Assembly: GCA_036747295.1 (NCBI GenBank)
Contig: DAIOCN010000010.1
Coordinates: forward strand, 28,588-92,587
From: UBA4736 sp002404015
Lineage (GTDB): Bacteria; Chloroflexota; Dormibacteria; Dormibacterales; Dormibacteraceae
Direction: 5' to 3'
Length of the DNA: 64,000 nt
The notes below the pieces were generated by a model. The model had not been told where the DNA came from and did no database searches. It saw only the letters and a program-made list of their open reading frames with translations. A program made the position numbers and the translations under genes. Positions 59,441 through 64,000 of this stretch are shown in pieces (position 1 is the stretch's first letter; every line of letters begins with the position of its first letter).

Positions 59441-61261
59441 GTGAGGGGTCGGCTCAGCCTCCGACCAGGTGCTGCCACCCTCGCCTGCCTGCTGCTCCTG
59501 GCCACGGCCTGCCAGCCCGGATCGGCCCAGCCCGCGCCCAAGCCGAGCGGCACCGTCGCCGCCGTGCAAGCGGCTGACGACCGCTTTTTCAAGGGCGACT
59601 ACGACGGGGCGGAGGCCGACTACCAGTCGCTCGCCAAGTCCGGGACACCAGGCGCGAACGCCCACCTGGCGATCCTGCTCGCCTACGAAGCCCGCTTCTC
59701 AGAGGCGCTGACCATGGCCCAGCTGGGGGTCGACCAGAGCCCTGATTCGCCGTCGCTGGCCAGGCAGACGCGCGCGTTGGACTGGTCCGAAGACCTCGAT
59801 GGGGCGCTGCTGACCGGGAAACGCGCCGTGGCCGCCACCCCGGTCGATCCCCTGGCCCACATCTTCTACGCCGAGGCCCTGGCCGATTCGGGCTTCTTCG
59901 ACGAGAGCACGCGCCAGCTCAAGGCAGCCGAGGCGATGAAACCCAGCGACGCGTACACGCGCTCCGAGCTCGACCGCGAGTGGGCCAACCTCTACCGCGG
60001 CAAGAAGGACGCCCAGCAGGAGCTCAACTACATCCAGCTCTCCCTGAAGGAGCAGCCCGGATTCCCGGAGCGAAAGCTGGAGCTCACCCGCTACCAGTAC
60101 ATCAACACCCATCCCACCCTCGCGCGAGCTGGGCTGGCCGAGATCCAGAAGTCGTTCGCGAAGAGCTACGCGGTCCTCGTGGCCGCCGGCGACTCGGCCT
60201 TCCTGGGCGCCGACGTGGACCTCGCGACCTCTCTCTACCAGGCGGCGGGCGCCCTCAAGCCGGAGGGCTCTGGCGCGGCCCTCGGACTGGCCGAGATCGA
60301 CGTTGCCGCCAAGCGCGATTTCAAAGGCGCCCACGACCTGCTCCTGGCGACGCTCACAAAGAACCCCGCGGCGGGCGACGTGTACCTGTACCTGCGCTAT
60401 CTGGACCAGCTGGTCCTCAAGGTGGACGCCAACGCGGAGTTGAAGCCGATCGTTCCTCAACCACCTCCCCAGCTGGAGGCGGCCCGCAAGGTGGCTCTGG
60501 ACAAACTGAACGGGTACCGGGTGCCGCTCGGCCTGCCCCCGGTCGCGGTGGACTCGGCCATCGCCGAGGGCGCCGAGGCGCACGCGTACTTCTTCCTCTT
60601 CAACTACGGGCAGGCTCAGCTCGGGGGCCTCGGGATCCACACGGAGGACCCGACACTGCCGGGCTTCACCGGCGAGAACAGCCTGCTCCGCAGCCGCTAC
60701 TTCGGCTATGGGGGAACCCGAGGCGGGGAGGTGATCAACCACGTCTTCTCGCCGCAGGCCAACGTGCAGAGCTGGGTGGACTCCGTGTACCACCGGTTTC
60801 CCATCCTCGACCACGAGACACGGGTCGAGGGGTACGGGGAGGCCCAGATCGGTATCGTCAGCATCTCGGTGATGGACTTCGGGTTCGCTGGCCCGGCTCC
60901 CGCCGACCCGATCGTGTACCCGGCCGCCGGCCAGAAGGACGTCCCGGCCGCCTTCATCGGAAACGAGATCCCGAACCCGGTGCCCCAGACCGGGGCCTAC
61001 CCCACCGGTTACCCGGTCACGCTGCAGGTGGGCGGGGCCGACAAGCTGACGGTGACCAGCGGCCGCCTCCTGGACGCCGAGGGCAAGGAGGTGCCCTCCT
61101 ACACGCTGGCGCCCGGGACCAGCAACCTCGGCAACAACGAGTGGGCGCTGCTGGCGCGGCTGCCGCTCACCTCCGGCGCCACCTACACGGCGGAGGTGAT
61201 CGGCCAGATCAACGGGCGCGACTTCTCCAAGCGCTGGACGTTCACGGTCGTCAGCCGCTAG
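59441..61261 (+). CDS. Lipoprotein with TPR-like repeats and a CAP/SCP domain
   Basis: A 606-residue exported protein. A signal peptide ends in the lipobox ATAC with C24. Residues 35-330 form helical tetratricopeptide-like repeats; residues 347-480 resemble a CAP/SCP (CRISP-like) domain (LDKLNGYRVPLGLPP, FTGENSLL, GYGEAQIGI); a beta-rich domain follows. The GTG at 59441 is chosen from the promoter and signal peptide; the frame is open upstream through the tRNA. The stop TAG is part of the CTAG border of the MITE, so the original C terminus may have been different. Confidence 0.82.
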   Translation: MRGRLSLRPGAATLACLLLLATACQPGSAQPAPKPSGTVAAVQAADDRFFKGDYDGAEADYQSLAKSGTPGANAHLAILLAYEARFSEALTMAQLGVDQSPDSPSLARQTRALDWSEDLDGALLTGKRAVAATPVDPLAHIFYAEALADSGFFDESTRQLKAAEAMKPSDAYTRSELDREWANLYRGKKDAQQELNYIQLSLKEQPGFPERKLELTRYQYINTHPTLARAGLAEIQKSFAKSYAVLVAAGDSAFLGADVDLATSLYQAAGALKPEGSGAALGLAEIDVAAKRDFKGAHDLLLATLTKNPAAGDVYLYLRYLDQLVLKVDANAELKPIVPQPPPQLEAARKVALDKLNGYRVPLGLPPVAVDSAIAEGAEAHAYFFLFNYGQAQLGGLGIHTEDPTLPGFTGENSLLRSRYFGYGGTRGGEVINHVFSPQANVQSWVDSVYHRFPILDHETRVEGYGEAQIGIVSISVMDFGFAGPAPADPIVYPAAGQKDVPAAFIGNEIPNPVPQTGAYPTGYPVTLQVGGADKLTVTSGRLLDAEGKEVPSYTLAPGTSNLGNNEWALLARLPLTSGATYTAEVIGQINGRDFSKRWTFTVVSR

Positions 61262-61442
61262 CAGGCCGTTGAAAAAGGAATCGACGGTGCTTCGGCGCCC
61301 ATGCGGCCCATCTCCGTCGTTGGCTCCTGCGATCCTCGCGACGCGTATTTCCAATACGCTTTGCTCCGGTTCTCGGAGCCGCCTAGGACCTGGGCCACCT
61401 GGCCACCGAATCGCTCGCCGACCTCTTCCAACACCCTGCTAG
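61258..61442 (+). mobile_element. MITE-like element with terminal inverted repeats
   Basis: 185 bp bounded by CTAG at both ends. Left end CTAGCAGGCCGTTGAAAAAG and right end CTCTTCCAACACCCTGCTAG are imperfect inverted repeats, and a perfect inverted repeat GCGTATT-TCC-AATACGC lies at 61343-61359. It has no transposase gene. The left half matches 42086-42176. The CTAG borders may be target duplications. Confidence 0.75.
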
Positions 61443-61486
61443 AGACCCGGCCGAGCGCGCGTCCGGATCGGTCCAAAACCGCCACC

Positions 61487-61492
61487 TATACT
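61487..61492 (+). promoter_or_regulatory. -10 box (TATACT) of the YedY-like gene
   Basis: TATACT lies 8 nt before the ATG at 61501; the intervening bases are almost all G. Confidence 0.55.
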
Positions 61493-61500
61493 GCGGGGGG

Positions 61501-62106
61501 ATGTCGTTCCTCACCGGGAAGAAGCGGCTGCCGGAGGGGGTCGATCCGGCCCGCATACCGCCCGGTCAGACCCTCACCGCGCCCGACAAGTGGCCCCTTC
61601 TCCACTTCGGCCCAGTCCCCATACCGGATCTCGCGACGTGGGACCTGAAGGTCTTCGGGGCGGTCGAGAACGAGCTCCGGCTGGACTACGGCGAGCTGCG
61701 CGCACTGCCCTCCAAGGAGGTCGTCGCCGACATCCACTGCGTCACCGGGTGGAGCCGGCTGGGCGACACCTGGACCGGGGTGCCCCTCCGGGAGATCCTG
61801 GACCGGGTGACGCCCCTGCCTGCCGCCCAGTACGTGATGGCGCACTGCGAGTACGGCTATACGACCAGCGTGCCGCTGACGGTCCTCGACGACGAGGACG
61901 TCCTTCTCTGCTACGGCTGGAACGGACACGACCTGACGGCGGATCACGGTTACCCGCTGCGCCTGTTCGTGCCCAAGAAGTACCTGTGGAAGTCGGCCAA
62001 GTGGCTGCGCGGGCTGGAGTTCATGGAGCGCAACCGGCTCGGCTTCTGGGAGCAGCGCGGCTATCACGACGAAGCCGACCCCTGGCGCGAGACGCGCTAC
62101 TGGTAG
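61501..62106 (+). CDS. Sulfite oxidase/YedY-like molybdopterin-dependent oxidoreductase
   Basis: A 201-residue oxidoreductase molybdopterin-binding domain protein. The cysteine that ligates molybdenum is C80 in ADIHCVTGWS. No signal peptide or dimerisation domain, so it is a cytoplasmic, minimal member. The physiological substrate of these minimal forms is unknown. A hairpin follows the stop. Confidence 0.88.
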   Translation: MSFLTGKKRLPEGVDPARIPPGQTLTAPDKWPLLHFGPVPIPDLATWDLKVFGAVENELRLDYGELRALPSKEVVADIHCVTGWSRLGDTWTGVPLREILDRVTPLPAAQYVMAHCEYGYTTSVPLTVLDDEDVLLCYGWNGHDLTADHGYPLRLFVPKKYLWKSAKWLRGLEFMERNRLGFWEQRGYHDEADPWRETRYW

Positions 62107-62123
62107 CCGGGCCGGCGGCCCGG
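62107..62123 (+). terminator. Hairpin immediately after the YedY-like stop codon
   Basis: CCGGGCC-GGC-GGCCCGG starts right after the TAG. There is no U-tract; the next gene starts 20 nt later, so it may only lower downstream expression. Confidence 0.4.
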
Positions 62124-62143
62124 GTGCGACCCCCGGCCCTGCC

Positions 62144-62863
62144 GTGCCGGTGATCACGCTCACCACCGACTTCGGAGCGGGCTCGCCCTACGTGGCGGCC
62201 ATGAAAGCGCGCCTCCTCGAAGGCTGTCCCACGGCAACGCTGGTCGACATCGCCCACTCCGTGCCGGCGTTCGACCTTGGCGCGGCCGGCTTCCTGCTCT
62301 GGGCCGGCACGCGTCACTTCGCCCCCGGGGCCGTCCACCTCTGCGTGGTGGACCCTGGCGTCGGCGGAGCCCGGCGTGCGGTCGCCTTCTCGCTCGCGGG
62401 CTCCTTCTATGTGGGTCCGGACAACGGCGTCTTCGGGATGTTGCTTCGGGAGTCCCTGCCGCACGTGCCCGCCGCGGTGGAGCTCAGAAGGTCGGTGGAC
62501 GCGTCACCCACGTTCGAGGGTCGTGACGTGTTCGCGCCGGCAGCGGCGGCACTCGCTTCGGGGACGCCATTGAAGAAGGTCGGCAGCGCGGCTGCGGAGC
62601 TGATGCTGCCACCGGCGCCGCGGCCTTCGGTCCTCTGGGTCGATGCGTTCGGCAACCTCGTCACCTCCCTGAAACCGCCGGTCGGAGGTGTCCGGGTGGG
62701 GCCGACCGAGATCCGGTTGAGCGCGCGGACGTACTCGGACGCGCCTCGGGGCCGGCTGTTCTGGTACGTGGGGAGCATGGGCCTGGTCGAGGTGGGCCTC
62801 CGGGAGGACACTGCCGCGGGCCTTCTCGACGCTGGCCCGGGCACCCCGGTCCAGCCGCTCTAA
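62144..62863 (+). CDS. SAM hydrolase/SAM-dependent halogenase family protein (DUF62)
   Basis: A 239-residue SAM hydroxide adenosyltransferase-like protein. The family marks TTDFGAGSPYVAAMKA at the start, VVDPGVGG and GPDNGVF are present; in the C-terminal domain VDAFGNLVTS. Most of the family hydrolyse SAM to adenosine and methionine; halogenase activity needs a different loop. GTG start. Confidence 0.9.
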   Translation: MPVITLTTDFGAGSPYVAAMKARLLEGCPTATLVDIAHSVPAFDLGAAGFLLWAGTRHFAPGAVHLCVVDPGVGGARRAVAFSLAGSFYVGPDNGVFGMLLRESLPHVPAAVELRRSVDASPTFEGRDVFAPAAAALASGTPLKKVGSAAAELMLPPAPRPSVLWVDAFGNLVTSLKPPVGGVRVGPTEIRLSARTYSDAPRGRLFWYVGSMGLVEVGLREDTAAGLLDAGPGTPVQPL

Positions 62864-62909
62864 GAGGCGCCCTTAACAGGCACCCTTGGCCGGTCCGGAT
62901 GGGGGCCTC

Positions 62910-62915
62910 TAAGTT
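62910..62915 (+). promoter_or_regulatory. -10 box (TAAGTT) of the leaderless PLD-like gene
   Basis: TAAGTT lies 6 nt before the ATG at 62922, and a possible -35 TTGGCC (62886-62891) is 18 bp upstream. Confidence 0.55.
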
Positions 62916-62921
62916 GCCGGC

Positions 62922-63950
62922 ATGCCCTGGCTCGCCGCGCTCTTCCTCCTGACGATGTCCATGTCGGCCTGTGTCGGGGCCCGGCCGGTCCGCCTGGCCC
63001 CGGTCGCCGCCGGTCCAACCGACGATCTCCGGCTCTGGCAGGACGCCGACATCTTCCAGCCGGTCGGCCGGCTGCTCGCCGTGGGTCGCGTGGTCTGGGT
63101 GGAGATGTACGAGTTCGACCGACCCGACCTGGAGACGGCCTTGCTGGCGGCTCGCACCCGCGGCGCCGACGTCCGGCTGATCATCGATCCATCCATGTCG
63201 GTGAGTGCCCGCACCCTGAGCCGCCTGCGCGCCGCGGGGTTGGCCGCGCGCCCCTACCCGCTCGATGACCGCCGCCACCAGATCGACCACGTCAAGCTGC
63301 TCGTCACCGACGCCGAGGCGCTGGTTGGCGGTATGAACTGGGGCCGGCGCAGCTCCGCCAACCACGACTACGCCTTCGAGGTCCGGGCGCCGCCCCTTCT
63401 CGAGCGGCTGCGCCGCATTTTCGAGCAGGACTGGTCCCTGGCAGGCGGGGCGCCGGCAGCGCCCGTTGCGGCCGCGGTGGCCGGCTCGCTGGTCGCCGCC
63501 CAGACCACGCCCGGACAGGAGATCCGGGGGCTGCTGGAGCCCTTGTTGGCCCGGGCCGGGCGTCGCGTGTGGGCCGAGATCTTCGCTCTCACCGACCCGG
63601 ACGTGATCGCGGCGCTGGCCGCGGCCCACCGCCGAGGTGTGGACGTGAGGGTCCTGCTCGACCCCGGCCAGGACGTGAATCGCGCTGCCTACCGGCTCCT
63701 GGCGAGCGCCGGGGTGGCGGTTCGCTGGTACCCGGTCCCGCGGGGCGCCAAGCTCCACGCCAAGGCAGGTCTCTTCGACGATCGGCTCCTGCTGGGATCC
63801 GCGAACTGGACGCTCAGCGGCCTGTCCGTTAACCACGAGCTCGACCTGATGACGGACGACGGGCCCGCCGTGGCCGCCTTCTCCCAGCGCTACGGGACCG
63901 ACTGGGAGGCCGCCGGCCGGCCCCTGACGGCGAGCTGGTGGGGCGGCTAG
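62922..63950 (+). CDS. Phospholipase D-like lipoprotein
   Basis: A 342-residue protein with two HKD-like motifs: IDHVKLLVTD (H123, K125, D130) and LHAKAGLFDD (H279, K281, D286), each followed by the GGMNW or GSANWT strand. The N-terminal signal ends MSAC with C17, a lipobox. It is an extracellular phosphodiesterase of unknown substrate (phospholipid or nucleic acid). The second motif fits the strict HxKx4D spacing. Confidence 0.87.
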   Translation: MPWLAALFLLTMSMSACVGARPVRLAPVAAGPTDDLRLWQDADIFQPVGRLLAVGRVVWVEMYEFDRPDLETALLAARTRGADVRLIIDPSMSVSARTLSRLRAAGLAARPYPLDDRRHQIDHVKLLVTDAEALVGGMNWGRRSSANHDYAFEVRAPPLLERLRRIFEQDWSLAGGAPAAPVAAAVAGSLVAAQTTPGQEIRGLLEPLLARAGRRVWAEIFALTDPDVIAALAAAHRRGVDVRVLLDPGQDVNRAAYRLLASAGVAVRWYPVPRGAKLHAKAGLFDDRLLLGSANWTLSGLSVNHELDLMTDDGPAVAAFSQRYGTDWEAAGRPLTASWWGG

Positions 63951-63952
63951 TG

Positions 63953-63965
63953 GACCGTAACGGTC
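63953..63965. promoter_or_regulatory. Perfect 13-bp palindrome, operator candidate
   Basis: GACCGT-A-ACGGTC starts 2 nt after the PLD-like stop and 19 bp upstream of a -10 box, a good site for a repressor. Confidence 0.45.
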
Positions 63966-63984
63966 ATTTGACTAGCAGCGGTGG

Positions 63985-63990
63985 TAAAAT
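63985..63990 (+). promoter_or_regulatory. Extended -10 box (TGG TAAAAT) at the right edge
   Basis: TAAAAT preceded by TGG lies 5 nt before an ATG at 63996, which may start a leaderless gene that runs off the window. Confidence 0.45.
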
Positions 63991-64000
63991 GAGGCATGTT

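Noticed and set aside
61258..61485. A 75-codon minus-strand frame across the MITE
   Set aside because: It is made by the element's inverted ends and has no start context or transposase motif.

Overview
This window is very GC-rich and gene-dense, with no rRNA, CRISPR array, phage or complete insertion sequence. Three LLM-class F420-type oxidoreductases, a DUF385/Ddn-like protein, a WS/DGAT acyltransferase, DUF2236, and many GTG/TTG starts with -10 boxes placed just upstream all suggest a Gram-positive-type Terrabacteria lineage such as Actinomycetota or Chloroflexota/Dormibacterota. No phylogenetic marker is present, so this assignment is tentative. The gene content is that of a soil heterotroph that breaks down organic and aromatic acids through CoA thioesters.

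Region by region. 1-4784 (minus): a branched-chain amino-acid-type ABC transporter (LivG partial, LivM, LivH, lipoprotein receptor) behind a class V aminotransferase. 4810-7685 (plus): a ThDP-dependent decarboxylase-like enzyme, a metal-dependent cyclase and a deazaflavin reductase. 7723-11007 (minus): serine/threonine dehydratase, aldo/keto reductase and a glutaryl-CoA dehydrogenase-like enzyme. 11025-19615 (plus): a tightly coupled operon of an opine-dehydrogenase-like protein, LLM oxidoreductase, split ADP-forming acyl-CoA synthetase, PaaK-like CoA ligase, orphan molybdenum hydroxylase subunit and MFS pump. 19690-25851: ECF sigma factor with a membrane partner, a giant indolepyruvate:ferredoxin oxidoreductase, and a MarR/YceI pair with a clear operator.

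26050-39416 (minus) is the most distinctive part: eleven overlapping or nearly abutting genes coding for a B12-dependent acyl-CoA mutase (large and small subunits far apart), acyl-CoA dehydrogenase, CaiB-type CoA transferase, hydantoinase/oxoprolinase HyuA and HyuB, FabG-like and MaoC-like enzymes, a CapA-like protein, an LLM oxidoreductase, and a monooxygenase fused to a decayed Old Yellow Enzyme domain. I read it as a CoA-dependent catabolic pathway of unknown substrate.

39514-46666 carries a DUF1326/DUF2182 pair, thiolase, MOSC protein, LLM/SDR pair and a WS/DGAT-DUF2236 divergent pair. 46736-48045 looks AT-richer and patchy, with a methyltransferase. 48062-57334 is an inositol-type cluster (MFS, HAD, IolD, IolE/I-like, IolG-like) followed by an ABC importer. 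57331-63950 holds a CBS protein, PadR/HAAS pair, tRNA-Ala(CGC), a CAP-domain lipoprotein, a YedY-like molybdoprotein, a SAM-hydrolysing family protein and a PLD-like lipoprotein.

Non-coding features of note: a recurrent leaderless promoter design (TANNNT 5-8 nt before the start codon, often in divergent pairs), a 32-bp palindromic double promoter between tRNA-Ala and the lipoprotein gene, a MITE-like element with a second partial copy, a dispersed hairpin-bearing repeat just after stop codons, and a 113-bp tandem duplication that copied the start of an ABC permease gene.
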